A DNA stretch of 13,420 bases. It comes from Desulfobacterales bacterium. GTDB taxonomy: Bacteria; Desulfobacterota; Desulfobacteria; Desulfobacterales; UBA11574. The DNA is taken from the NCBI GenBank assembly GCA_030601485.1, contig JAUVTO010000028.1:1-13420 (forward strand), given 5' to 3'. Position numbers and translations under genes: made by a program. Below, piece by piece: positions 1-7,636 of this stretch. The notes beneath the pieces were generated by a model. That model worked only from the letters and a program-made list of their open reading frames with translations, was not told where the DNA came from and did not search any database. Positions within the stretch are counted from its first letter, which is position 1; the number at the start of each line of letters is the position of its first letter.

Positions 1-177
1 TAAAATCAACAAACCTCTTCTGGAATGATGGTCCTTTTTATGAACCTTTAAATGATCTGTAAGATAAGAAATACGGTATGACAAAAGTCCGACCTGTACT
101 TCCGGAGAACCGGTATCGTTTTCGTGCAGTTTAAACTGATCAATCAGCCCCTTTTTGTCTTTTGTTGTTAAAACCAA
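1..177 (-). CDS. rpsO: 30S ribosomal protein S15 (partial, C-terminus beyond left edge)
   Basis: The first 59 codons are present; the frame runs off the left edge, so about the last 30 residues of the usual 89 are missing. S15 is a primary 16S rRNA-binding protein that organises the central domain of the small subunit. The hallmark stretch HENDTGSPEVQV (about residues 18-29) is followed by HKKDHHSRRGLL (about 46-57), both diagnostic for S15. The start is a TTG at 177-175, preceded by a very good Shine-Dalgarno (GAGGAGG at 194-188) ten bases upstream; no ATG fits. A weak promoter candidate precedes it (TTTACA at 233-228 and ATTAAT at 210-205, 17 bp apart), which would give a very short leader. 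It is the last visible gene of the rimP-to-rpsO cluster, but a 315 bp spacer with a repeat element separates it from truB. pnp commonly follows and may lie to the left. Confidence 0.95.
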   Translation of the reverse strand, partial: MVLTTKDKKGLIDQFKLHENDTGSPEVQVGLLSYRISYLTDHLKVHKKDHHSRRGLLIL

Positions 178-492
178 TTTTTTTTTGCCTCCTCTTGTTG
201 AAATATTAATTAATTACTTACCTAAATTGTAAATTTTGTGTTTTTTATGGCAAAAGATTTTATAACTTCAAAAAAGTGTGAAGTGATCTAAAGTGATCTA
301 AAATGCCTAAAGTTGTGGAATTCTGCCAATTTTTATATAAATAGATGGAGCAAAGCGACACATTAACTTTAGGCACTTCAAACTTTAGTTCACTTTAGTC
401 ACTTTTATCCTGAACGAATACTTCGCGCCGGATTGTTCTGGTTAGTGTTTTATTGTTCATGAAATTTTTTGGGCAACCTGATGAAATTCGAG
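178..492. other. truB-rpsO intergenic region
   Basis: This gap of 315 bp has no credible coding frame. It holds the rpsO Shine-Dalgarno (188-194), an AT-rich stretch with a weak minus-strand promoter candidate (233-205), and the ACTTTAG inverted-repeat element at 271-406. The part next to truB (407-492) shows nothing I can name; there is no clear intrinsic terminator after truB. Confidence 0.6.
271..406. repeat. Imperfect inverted-repeat element with ACTTTAG heptamers
   Basis: The left arm (271-314) and right arm (365-406) are imperfect reverse complements around a 50 bp AT-rich centre. The outer ends are AAAAGTG (272-278) and CACTTTT (400-406). ACTTTAG occurs in the right arm at 366-372, 382-388 and 392-398; its complement CTAAAGT occurs in the left arm at 288-294 and 307-313. 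The left arm also holds a 10 bp direct repeat (AAGTGATCTA at 281-290 and 291-300). The two arms share CCTAAAGTT next to the centre (left 306-314, complement of 365-373). The design resembles a REP or MITE-like intergenic repeat, or a multi-site binding palindrome. I see no convincing target duplication. Confidence 0.6.
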
Positions 493-1416
493 TTAATTAT
501 TGAATACACAACAATAACCATACCGCTCACTCTTTTTTGTATGGCTTAATACGGCTATAAGATCGTTGTTTATAGTGACAATCTTGATAAAGCCTTCCGG
601 GATATCTGCATGTACCGGCATTAAATCTTTTTTTGTTATGATATTGCCGTGCATTATTTTTTCTTCCAAAACTTTATCAACACGATGTTCGGACATGTCC
701 TGCAAGGCGTTCGACATGCTTATTATTCGATCAGGTATTTTTTCGGATAAAGCTAAATTTTCCAGTTCTGATAATTTTAAAGCCTCGGCAATTGAAAACC
801 CGCTGCTTTGGATTCGCCTTAATTCTTTAAGGTGGCCGCCGCATCCCAGAGATTTTCCTATGTCGGCACAAAGTGTTCGGATATATGTCCCTGCTGAGGA
901 GGAAACAGTAAAATGTATCAACGGCAGATCGATTCCAAGTATTTCAATGTTAAAAATAGTGATGCGTCTTGCCGGTTTCTGAACCGGTTTGCCGCTGCGT
1001 GCCAGCTTGTAAAGGGGGGTTCCCTTACATTTCAATGCCGAATAAACCGGCGGAATTTGCTCAATCGTTCCCTCAAACTCTTTAAATACGGACCGTATTT
1101 TTACTTCAGAAAATAATACCTTATCACATGTAGACGTTACCGTGCCGGTTGAATCCTGTGTGTTTGTTTCAACGCCCAGGCAAAGAACAGCCTCGTATTT
1201 TTTATTGCCGTGAAGGAAAAACCTGGCGAGCTTTGTTGCTCGGTTGATACAACATACCAGGATCCCCGTTGCAAAGGGATCAAGTGTGCCGGCATGCCCT
1301 GCTTTTTTTGCTTCAAGCAATTTCTTTATACGGGCCACTACGTTGGCTGAGGTTATGCCTGCGGGCTTATCAACAAGTAAAATCCCGTTTAATTCAGGCT
1401 GCACAAGTTCAGTCAT
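493..1416 (-). CDS. truB: tRNA pseudouridine(55) synthase TruB
   Basis: TruB isomerises U55 in the T-loop of tRNAs to pseudouridine. The 307-residue protein is of normal family length. Motif I is GILLVDKPAG (11-20), and the catalytic aspartate is D46 within GHAGTLDP (40-47). Further family motifs are KKYEA (72-76), PPVYSALK (122-129), SAGTYIRTLCADIG (174-187) and GGHLKELRR (193-201). The last ~60 residues are the PUA-like C-terminal domain. Its ATG overlaps the nrnA stop as ATGA (1413-1416) and no good Shine-Dalgarno precedes it, so it is probably translated by coupling to nrnA. It ends with TAA, then the repeat-bearing gap before rpsO. Confidence 0.97.
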   Translation of the reverse strand: MTELVQPELNGILLVDKPAGITSANVVARIKKLLEAKKAGHAGTLDPFATGILVCCINRATKLARFFLHGNKKYEAVLCLGVETNTQDSTGTVTSTCDKVLFSEVKIRSVFKEFEGTIEQIPPVYSALKCKGTPLYKLARSGKPVQKPARRITIFNIEILGIDLPLIHFTVSSSAGTYIRTLCADIGKSLGCGGHLKELRRIQSSGFSIAEALKLSELENLALSEKIPDRIISMSNALQDMSEHRVDKVLEEKIMHGNIITKKDLMPVHADIPEGFIKIVTINNDLIAVLSHTKKSERYGYCCVFNN

Positions 1417-2381
1417 ATAGTATCAGCCATGCTTAAAAGTTGTAATTTTATATCGGAAAGTGTCGATTCAATACTGAATCCGGCAGCGCTGGAGTGACCG
1501 CCTCCGCCAAACGAAGCTGCAATTGAAGCCACATCAACCGATCCATTTGAACGGAGGCTGATATGAAACCTGTTAAAAGCGCTCAATTTTTTTTTGCTAT
1601 TTCGGTGTTCCAGTATCAGTGCCGCAACTTTGATATCTTCAATACGTTTTGCGTAATTGATAAGACCGTCTACATCTTCGGCCTGGGTATGTGTTTCATT
1701 AAGCATGTCTTGTGTCAGTGTCATTATCGACAGTTTGCCGTTATCTGAGATTTCAATAGAGTCAAGGGCCAGATTAAGAAGCTTTATGCGGCCCATAGAA
1801 TATGTTCCATATACATGTTGAGCAATAATATAAGGATCCACGCCCAATCCTACCATTTCTTGACAGATTGAAAAAGCCGCCCTGTTTGTATTTGAAAAGC
1901 GAAATGAACCGGTATCGGTCAAGATTCCCGTGTATATTGAAGTGGCAATGGCTTTGTCAAAGGGGACATCCATCTGTTTTATCAGACGGTATACGATTTC
2001 CGCGGTGGCACATGCTGAAGTATCTATGAGTTGAAAATGACCAAAGCGGGTATTGGTAATATGATGATCAATGTTGACAATGACCGGAACCTGTCTAACC
2101 ACTGAAACAGCCTTACCGATCCGTTGTAAATCTCCGCAATCAAGAATAACGGCAAGATCGTAATTTTCATTTTTTAAATTCCTCACAACACGGTTTGTAG
2201 CAGGGAGAAAACGATACACAGCAGGAATGGGGCTTTCATTGTATAATGTTGTTTTTTTATTCAATACATCAAGGCAAAGTCCCATGGCGATCAGAGAGCC
2301 GATTGCATCGCCGTCCGGGTTCTTATGAGTCGCAACTAAAATATGGCCGCTATTTTTCAAATAACGTATTATTTGGTCCAT
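1413..2381 (-). CDS. nrnA: DHH-DHHA1 family oligoribonuclease / pAp phosphatase (NrnA-like)
   Basis: The 322-residue protein has the DHH phosphoesterase plan. Motif I is HKNPDGDAIGS (19-29), motif II ILDCGD (79-84), motif III NIDHH (103-107) and motif IV TDTGSFRF (155-162). The C-terminal DHHA1 substrate-binding domain carries FGGGGHSSAAG (291-301). NrnA enzymes degrade 2-5 nt nano-RNAs and dephosphorylate 3'-phosphoadenosine 5'-phosphate using Mn ions held by the Asp and His residues. The position between rbfA and truB is standard for non-gamma bacteria. The ATG at 2381 lies 32 bases inside rbfA; the next Met (residue 33) would remove motif I, so this start stands. It ends in an ATGA overlap with truB. 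Whether it acts on nano-RNA, pAp or both cannot be told from sequence. Confidence 0.93.
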   Translation of the reverse strand: MDQIIRYLKNSGHILVATHKNPDGDAIGSLIAMGLCLDVLNKKTTLYNESPIPAVYRFLPATNRVVRNLKNENYDLAVILDCGDLQRIGKAVSVVRQVPVIVNIDHHITNTRFGHFQLIDTSACATAEIVYRLIKQMDVPFDKAIATSIYTGILTDTGSFRFSNTNRAAFSICQEMVGLGVDPYIIAQHVYGTYSMGRIKLLNLALDSIEISDNGKLSIMTLTQDMLNETHTQAEDVDGLINYAKRIEDIKVAALILEHRNSKKKLSAFNRFHISLRSNGSVDVASIAASFGGGGHSSAAGFSIESTLSDIKLQLLSMADTI

Positions 2382-2727
2382 TATCCGCTTTTACAGCTTT
2401 CAAAACGTTATCTATGTGTGATCCGTAGTCAAAAGATTCATCGTAAAAAAATTTGAGATCCGGCATATAACGCAGCCCCAACTTCCGGGCAAGTGTACGT
2501 TTTACATACCCCAGAGCACTTTGAAATCCTTGTGCTGCCTCTTCAATGTTTTTTTTGTTGCCGGATGTAACGAAGTATATGCGTGCAATTCTTAAATCTC
2601 GAGACATCCTTACATCTGTAATGCTCGCATTTTCAAGACGAGGATCTTTAATTTTTTTCAGCAATATTTCCGACAATACTTTTTGTATCTGGCCACTAAC
2701 TCTGTCAGATCTTGCAAACGGTTTCAT
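2350..2727 (-). CDS. rbfA: Ribosome-binding factor A
   Basis: RbfA is a small KH-fold protein that binds the immature 30S subunit and helps 5'-end maturation of 16S rRNA. The 125-residue product shows the family pattern: SDRVSGQIQKVLSEIL (7-22), DPRL (28-31), SITDVRMSRDLRIARIYF (35-52), then LRYMPDLKFFYD (85-96) and the GSHIDNVL end of the domain (102-109). The ATG overlaps the stop of the DUF503 gene as ATGA (2724-2727). A GGAG lies 11 bases upstream, inside the upstream gene. The 3' end overlaps nrnA by 32 bases. Confidence 0.96.
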   Translation of the reverse strand: MKPFARSDRVSGQIQKVLSEILLKKIKDPRLENASITDVRMSRDLRIARIYFVTSGNKKNIEEAAQGFQSALGYVKRTLARKLGLRYMPDLKFFYDESFDYGSHIDNVLKAVKADNGPNNTLFEK

Positions 2728-3011
2728 AAATTGATGATCTCCATTTCACTGTCGATGATCTCGGCCAGATTCAACTCGTCAGCAAGATTAAAAATCTTGT
2801 CTATCTTAGAGTTTATCACCTTTCGATTGTTACCAACCAGGGCAAACCCTATTACTGCTCTTTGATAAATGTCATTTGATCCGACCTCTGCAACCGAAAC
2901 ATTAAAATTGTTGCGCAGCCGGCTAATGATTGATTTTACAATCTTCCTTTTGCCTTTTAAAGAACGGCAATCATGCAGCCTGAATGTGATAATCCCTAAA
3001 CCCGCAACCAT
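2724..3011 (-). CDS. ylxP: DUF503 (YlxP) family protein
   Basis: This is a 95-residue DUF503 protein, typically found between infB and rbfA. Its biochemical role is not established; the constant neighbourhood points to ribosome assembly or initiation. Hallmarks counted from the chosen start are HDCRSLKGKRKIVKSI (13-28), RNNFNVSVAEVG (33-44) and QRAVIGFALV (50-59). The frame is open further upstream to an ATG at 3077, which would add 22 residues and overlap infB by 32 bases. I prefer the ATG at 3011-3009, because family members begin with a short hydrophobic strand just before the SLKxKR motif, as MVAGLGIITFRL does here, and because it is preceded by a modest AAGAG ribosome site. This leaves 34 bases after infB. 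The gene ends in an ATGA overlap with rbfA. Confidence 0.9.
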   Translation of the reverse strand: MVAGLGIITFRLHDCRSLKGKRKIVKSIISRLRNNFNVSVAEVGSNDIYQRAVIGFALVGNNRKVINSKIDKIFNLADELNLAEIIDSEMEIINL

Positions 3012-3045
3012 GTCACTCTTATTTATACCCGTGCCAAGTATATAT

Positions 3046-5736
3046 CTACTCTTCAAGCTCAGGTTTAATCTCCTCAAGGTAGTAACATTCTATGATATCA
3101 CCCACCTTGATGTCATTATATTTTTGTATACCGATTCCGCATTCATAACCGCTCTGGGCTTCTTTGATATCGTCTTTGAAATGCCGGAGGGAAGAAATTT
3201 TACCCTCATAACAGACAATCCAATCCCTGAGGACGCGGGCAAGCTGCCCCCGCTCTATTTTTCCTTCGGTGACATAGCAACCTGCGATAGCCCCGACTTT
3301 TGGAACGTGGAACACTTCGCGGACCTCGGCTTTTCCCAGGGGCCTTTCTTCAAAAGTAGACGACATCATACCGAGTATGGCATCCTTGATGTCTTTTATA
3401 ATATCATAAATGACATTATAAAAACGTATGTCCACGTTTTCTTCATGGGCAAGCGCCTGAATTTTAGAGGTGGGACGGACGCTAAACCCTATAATTATGG
3501 CATCAGAAACGGTTGCCAGGGAAATATCCGATTCGGTCAATGTGCCGGTAGCCGAATGGACCACGTTAATTCTGACCTCCTGGTTGGAAAGTTTTATCAA
3601 AGCCTCTTCAAGGGCTTCGATAGAACCATGTACATCGGCCTTGATTATGAGGTTTAGATCCTTAACTCGGTTTGTCTGTATCTGCTCATAAAGTTTTTCA
3701 AGACTTAATCTGCTGGTTTTTGCCAGTTCTTTAGACCGTTGTTTCTGTATTCGATGGCCACTGACCTGCTTGGCATTCTTTTCGTCTGCCAGCGCAAGAA
3801 ACTCATCTCCGGCATTAGGAACACCTGAAAGTCCGATTATTTCAACCGGCATTGAAGGCCCGGCGGACGTTACCTGGACTCCTCTGTCGTTCAGCAAGGC
3901 TCGTATTTTGCCATAGTGTACGCCACAGACCACCGGATCATGAATCATCAGAGTTCCCTGCTTAACCAGAACCGTGGCAACAGGGCCTCTGCCTGAATCC
4001 AGCTTTGCTTCAACCACGTAACCCATGGCAAGCCTATCCGGATTTGCTTTAAGCTCCAATATTTCTGTCTGAAGGAGAACCATTTCAAGCAGATCATCAA
4101 TTCCCTGTTTCTTTTTGGCAGAAACCTGGACGAAAATAGTATCACCGCCCCAATCCTCAGGTACAAGACCTGCATCTGCAAGTTCACGCTGAACACGTTC
4201 AGGCTCAGCATTGTCTTTATCTATTTTATTAATTGCTACGATGATCGGGACTTTTGCGACTTTGGAGTGGTTTATCGCCTCAATGGTCTGCGGCATGACG
4301 CCATCATCAGCAGCAACAACCAGAATTACCAAGTCCGTGATCCTGGCGCCACGGGCACGCATTTCAGTAAATGCTTCATGGCCCGGCGTATCCAGAAATA
4401 CAATCTGGCCTTTATCTGTGGATACATAGTAAGCCCCGATATGTTGCGTGATTCCCCCGGCTTCATTTTCCGTGACTTTGGTTTTTCTTATCACATCAAG
4501 AAGAGATGTCTTTCCATGATCCACATGTCCCATAATAGTTACCACCGGCGGCCTGGCGATGAGCTTATCCGGATCATCTTTTTCTATTTTTAACACATCT
4601 TCTTCCTCAAAAGAGGCTTTTTCCAGTTCGTAATCGAATTCTGCGGCCACAAGAACGGCGGTGTCAAAGTCTATGGCCTGGTTAACGGTTGCCATAACAC
4701 CTAACGCCATCAGCTTTTTGATCATTTCTCCGGCTTTGATTCCCATTCGTTTTGCCAGATCAGACAGGGCAATGGCTTCATCAATTTTTATTCTACGCTT
4801 TATGGCTTTAGGAATAGTTATCAGAGGCTTTTGTTTTACAAGAGTGGTTCTATCCTTTGCAAACTTTCGGCCCTTACGAGTCCGATGCCCCTTAATATAA
4901 AGGTCGGCCCCCTCAACCACCTCTTTTTTCCGGAAGGAGATTTTCTTTTTGAAAAACGTTCTATCCCTTACCGTTTCGTCGAGGTTTTTTGTCCATTTTT
5001 TCTTTTTCTTTTTGTCTTTTACAGGCGCTTCTTTCAGGGGTGTTTTGCTTTCAGGCACCTCTTTTTTCTGTGTAGGTAATTTTTCAACTTCTGTTTTGAG
5101 TATATGAACCCGGTCTTTTTTGATCTCAGGAACTTTTTTTTCGGGAAGGGGGGGAACGGGCAGTTTTATAATCTTTGCCGGAACATCTTTTTTAACCTTT
5201 TTGGCGACTTTTTTCTTTTTTAATTTCTTTAAATCAACCGGTTTCTCGACTTTATGTTTCTTTTTGGAAAGAATGGGTTGTGAAACGGCTCCATCAGGTG
5301 CGTCGGCTTTGCCCGGAGCCTCTTTCTCTACAGCCTTTTTTTCTTTGGCAACACTTACAGGGGCATCTTTCTTGGGATGTTCTTCCAGTTCTTTTTCCGG
5401 GGGGATTTCTTTATCTTTAAGAGCTTTTTCAGACGGTTGATCAGCAACTGCTGTCTTTTCGGGATGCTGTTCCGGTTCAATAGCCGTCTCTGCCTGAACA
5501 GGCATTTGCTGCACATGTTTTTTCCGTCTTCGGATGATTGACGGCTTTATGCGCGTTTCCTCAACCTCTTTTTTTGGTGAGCCAAGTAAATTCATTTTTA
5601 TCCTGGTCACAGCTTCATCATCCAGAGAACTCATATGGCTTTTTACATCAATATCCATATTCCGTATCTTTTCAAGCAGTACCTTATTTGTTACGTTAAG
5701 ATCTCTGGCAAGCTCATATATTCTGATCTTTGCCAT
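3046..5736 (-). CDS. infB: Translation initiation factor IF-2
   Basis: IF2 is the GTPase that brings fMet-tRNA to the 30S subunit and promotes 50S joining. The 896-residue product starts with an IF2-N domain (about 1-50). A long Lys/Glu/Pro-rich low-complexity linker follows (about 55-275), then a second IF2-N domain (about 315-372). The G domain shows G1 GHVDHGKT (403-410), G2 GGIT (427-430), G3 DTPGHE (449-454), G4 NKID (503-506) and G5 SAKK (539-542). Domains II, III (ADVHGSIEAL, 700-709) and the C-terminal tRNA-binding domain follow. The start at 5736 has a GGGGTGG ribosome site just upstream. It is 100 bases from nusA, with no ylxR gene in between. Long poly-T runs on the plus strand at 4950-5400 are simply the lysine codons of the linker. 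Confidence 0.98.
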   Translation of the reverse strand: MAKIRIYELARDLNVTNKVLLEKIRNMDIDVKSHMSSLDDEAVTRIKMNLLGSPKKEVEETRIKPSIIRRRKKHVQQMPVQAETAIEPEQHPEKTAVADQPSEKALKDKEIPPEKELEEHPKKDAPVSVAKEKKAVEKEAPGKADAPDGAVSQPILSKKKHKVEKPVDLKKLKKKKVAKKVKKDVPAKIIKLPVPPLPEKKVPEIKKDRVHILKTEVEKLPTQKKEVPESKTPLKEAPVKDKKKKKKWTKNLDETVRDRTFFKKKISFRKKEVVEGADLYIKGHRTRKGRKFAKDRTTLVKQKPLITIPKAIKRRIKIDEAIALSDLAKRMGIKAGEMIKKLMALGVMATVNQAIDFDTAVLVAAEFDYELEKASFEEEDVLKIEKDDPDKLIARPPVVTIMGHVDHGKTSLLDVIRKTKVTENEAGGITQHIGAYYVSTDKGQIVFLDTPGHEAFTEMRARGARITDLVILVVAADDGVMPQTIEAINHSKVAKVPIIVAINKIDKDNAEPERVQRELADAGLVPEDWGGDTIFVQVSAKKKQGIDDLLEMVLLQTEILELKANPDRLAMGYVVEAKLDSGRGPVATVLVKQGTLMIHDPVVCGVHYGKIRALLNDRGVQVTSAGPSMPVEIIGLSGVPNAGDEFLALADEKNAKQVSGHRIQKQRSKELAKTSRLSLEKLYEQIQTNRVKDLNLIIKADVHGSIEALEEALIKLSNQEVRINVVHSATGTLTESDISLATVSDAIIIGFSVRPTSKIQALAHEENVDIRFYNVIYDIIKDIKDAILGMMSSTFEERPLGKAEVREVFHVPKVGAIAGCYVTEGKIERGQLARVLRDWIVCYEGKISSLRHFKDDIKEAQSGYECGIGIQKYNDIKVGDIIECYYLEEIKPELEE

Positions 5737-5750
5737 CCACCACCCCTGAA

Positions 5751-5766
5751 TTCGGTTATTACCGAA
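5751..5766 (-). promoter_or_regulatory. Small stem-loop just upstream of the infB ribosome site
   Basis: TTCGGT (5751-5756) and ACCGAA (5761-5766) form a perfect 6 bp stem with a 4-base loop. It ends 14 bases before the infB ATG, immediately upstream of the GGGGTGG ribosome site. No T-run follows it on the minus strand, so it is not an intrinsic terminator. It could be a processing or translational control structure in the nusA-infB message, or chance. Confidence 0.35.
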
Positions 5767-5836
5767 CTTTTGTTTATGTTTATTCTCAATATGTTAATTT
5801 GACCGATTTAAAAGACGAACCTATCCAGTATATGGG

Positions 5837-7345
5837 TTATCCGTCATCTTCTGCAGTATTATCAGCTGATAAAGAATGGCCGGACATCTGCTCATCACTA
5901 TCGCCATTTTCTTTTAAGACCTCCGGAACATCCGAACCCGCTGAAGTATCATGGCCGTTCGCCTCATCATCCGGTATATCTTCTTTAGATATTTCGTCGA
6001 TTGTTTCTTCCGTTAAGACCTCCTGAACATCCGAACCTGCTAAAATTTCATGGTCGTCCGCCTGATCATCCGGCAAAGCTTCATTCGATATTTCATCGAC
6101 TCGGTCTGTGCTTGCCATGTAATTTTTTGCAGTTTCGATTAGTTGCATGGCTTTTTCTTCGGCAATGCCTCTGATCCGAATTAGATCTTTTACCGAGGAA
6201 TTGCTGAGTTCCTCAGCAGAAAAAAATCCCTTTTCATACAAAGCATCCGCCATGCTAATTCCAACACCCGGCAATGAAACCAGAGAGTTGTAGCCATCTT
6301 GCATGGCTTTACTGTATCGTGTTTCACTGATGACATCAAGATGCCATTTTGTAAGTTTTGAGGCCAAACGAACATTTTGCCCTCTTTTCCCGATGGCTAT
6401 TGAAAGAAATTCGTCAGGTACAATGACTTCCATTGAAAGATTCTCTTCATCAATAATAACTCTGGATATTTCGGCAGGTGCAAGTGCATTGCATACAAAT
6501 TTTGCAGGATCAATATGCCAGGATATAATATCTATTTTTTCACCTTTGAGTTCCTGAACAACGTTCTGTACACGACTCCCTTTCATTCCCACACAGGCGC
6601 CAACCGGATCTATATCAGAATCGTTTGAAGTCACCGCAAATTTTGCGCGGATTCCGGATTCACGGACTGCACCCATAATAGTTACGATACCCTCGCTGAT
6701 TTCCGGAACTTCTGTTTTGAAAAGACAGATCAGAAACTCAGGATGTGTTCTCGAAAGAATAATTTGCGGGCCGCGAGTTTCATGAAGCACATCCATTATA
6801 TATGCTCTGATACGATCACCCCGTCTATACGATTCCTTAGGAATCTGCTCTCTTGTCGGAAGTATACCTTCGGTCTGCCCTAAATTAACAATAATGTCGT
6901 TACGGTCAAAACGCTGTACAATTCCGTTTATGATTTCACCTTTTCGACCGATAAAACTCGAATAAACAGCATCCCTTTCCGCGTCTTTCATTTTCTGTAT
7001 AATGACCTGTTTGGCCGACTGTGCGGCTATGCGTCCAAAAGTGGACGTATCCATTTTTGTGCCCAAGCTGTCACCGATTTCGCATTCCGAATCCAGCTTG
7101 CGTCCTTCCTCAAGGCTTATTTGGATATCAGGCTCTGTAATCTCTTCAGTCACATCTTTAAACTGGAATACTTCAATTTCACCGGTTGCGTCATTGTATT
7201 GAACTTCAATATCTACCTTGGTTCCAAACTTTTTTCTCGCGGCAGATTCCAGAGCCTCCTCAAGTGCTTTAATAAGCACCTCGCGGTCAATACCTTTGTC
7301 TCGACTAACCTGTTCAATGACACGCTTTATGTCTGCTATAAACAT
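5837..7345 (-). CDS. nusA: Transcription termination/antitermination factor NusA
   Basis: NusA binds RNA polymerase and modulates pausing, termination and antitermination. The 502-residue protein has the N-terminal polymerase-binding domain (about 1-125), an S1 domain (about 134-200), KH1 with GACVGMKGSRVQ (249-260) and KH2 with AIGKRGQNVRLAS (317-329). A helix-hairpin-helix segment follows (SLPGVG, 357-362, and IRGIAEEKA, 391-399). Beyond residue 410 the tail is strongly acidic and made of two 33-residue repeats (416-448 and 449-481), with a decayed third piece. E. coli NusA instead has two structured acidic repeats, so this tail is not simply the same. The ATG is preceded by AACGGGGA. A MITE-like element lies about 25 bases upstream, between nusA and rimP. 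Confidence 0.97.
   Translation of the reverse strand: MFIADIKRVIEQVSRDKGIDREVLIKALEEALESAARKKFGTKVDIEVQYNDATGEIEVFQFKDVTEEITEPDIQISLEEGRKLDSECEIGDSLGTKMDTSTFGRIAAQSAKQVIIQKMKDAERDAVYSSFIGRKGEIINGIVQRFDRNDIIVNLGQTEGILPTREQIPKESYRRGDRIRAYIMDVLHETRGPQIILSRTHPEFLICLFKTEVPEISEGIVTIMGAVRESGIRAKFAVTSNDSDIDPVGACVGMKGSRVQNVVQELKGEKIDIISWHIDPAKFVCNALAPAEISRVIIDEENLSMEVIVPDEFLSIAIGKRGQNVRLASKLTKWHLDVISETRYSKAMQDGYNSLVSLPGVGISMADALYEKGFFSAEELSNSSVKDLIRIRGIAEEKAMQLIETAKNYMASTDRVDEISNEALPDDQADDHEILAGSDVQEVLTEETIDEISKEDIPDDEANGHDTSAGSDVPEVLKENGDSDEQMSGHSLSADNTAEDDG
5903..6100 (-). repeat. Tandem 99 bp (33-codon) repeat in the nusA tail
   Basis: Two direct copies with a 99 bp period: 6002-6100 and 5903-6001. 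The match is visible at DNA level; the best-aligned 86 bases differ at about 15 positions. Shared protein words are DEIS, PDD, AGSDV and EVL. The period is an exact multiple of three, so the frame is kept. The residues after the second copy (DEQMSGHSLSA) look like a degenerate third partial copy. Confidence 0.85.
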
Positions 7346-7369
7346 CCGTTTTTCCCCGTTATCCTAAAT

Positions 7370-7577
7370 AGTGCCTGAACGAAAACTGTCTTTTCCGCCA
7401 ATATCTGCGTCAGACTCAAATTTTAATCCTCGAAATACTACCAGTATTACTGCCTGCCCCGTAGGTCCGGCAGATCGTACTGGGGTGGTTAAAATTTTTG
7501 TCTTTCCCTCCGGGGCGTAGGCCCTACGGGCCGGAGGCTTGATCTTAACGAAAAATCCTAGTTTTCGTTCGGGCACT
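7370..7577. mobile_element. MITE-like non-autonomous element in the rimP-nusA gap
   Basis: The terminal inverted repeats are AGTGCCTGAACGAAAACT (7370-7387) and its complement at 7560-7577, 18 bp with one mismatch. The flanks repeat directly: AAAT at 7366-7369 and 7578-7581, or TAAATA at 7365-7370 and 7577-7582 if the outermost base is assigned to the target. The interior is full of nested inverted repeats: AAATTTTAA (7418-7426) with 7489-7497, AATACT/AGTATT (7434-7448), a 31 bp near-palindrome (7507-7537), and a perfect 8 bp stem beside the right end (7547-7554 with 7562-7569). No transposase is encoded. Short length, terminal repeats and a possible target duplication fit a MITE. A folded RNA element with the same symmetry is the alternative. 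No family assignment is possible without a search. Confidence 0.75.
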
Positions 7578-7636
7578 AAATATCAACTTTTGTTCGAATT
7601 ATACTCTAACTGCTCAATCAAGGGTATATACTCCGA

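Noticed and set aside
281..406. Repeated ACTTTAG words as a possible CRISPR array
   Set aside because: The repeats are only 7-10 bases, lie in both orientations, are unevenly spaced, and no cas genes are present; this is an inverted-repeat element.
566..982. 138-codon plus-strand open frame opposite truB
   Set aside because: Antisense to the conserved TruB sequence, with biased composition and no recognisable motif.
3012..3077. 22-residue N-terminal extension of the DUF503 protein
   Set aside because: It would overlap infB and has no family similarity; the internal ATG at 3011 matches the usual start of the family.
2869..3657. 262-codon plus-strand open frame opposite infB and ylxP
   Set aside because: It is antisense to strongly conserved domains of IF2 and DUF503, its protein has no recognisable family features, and its length follows from the codon use of the genes opposite.
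4950..5400. Many poly-T runs on the plus strand that look like terminators
   Set aside because: They are lysine codons of the IF2 low-complexity linker on the coding strand, with no associated stems.
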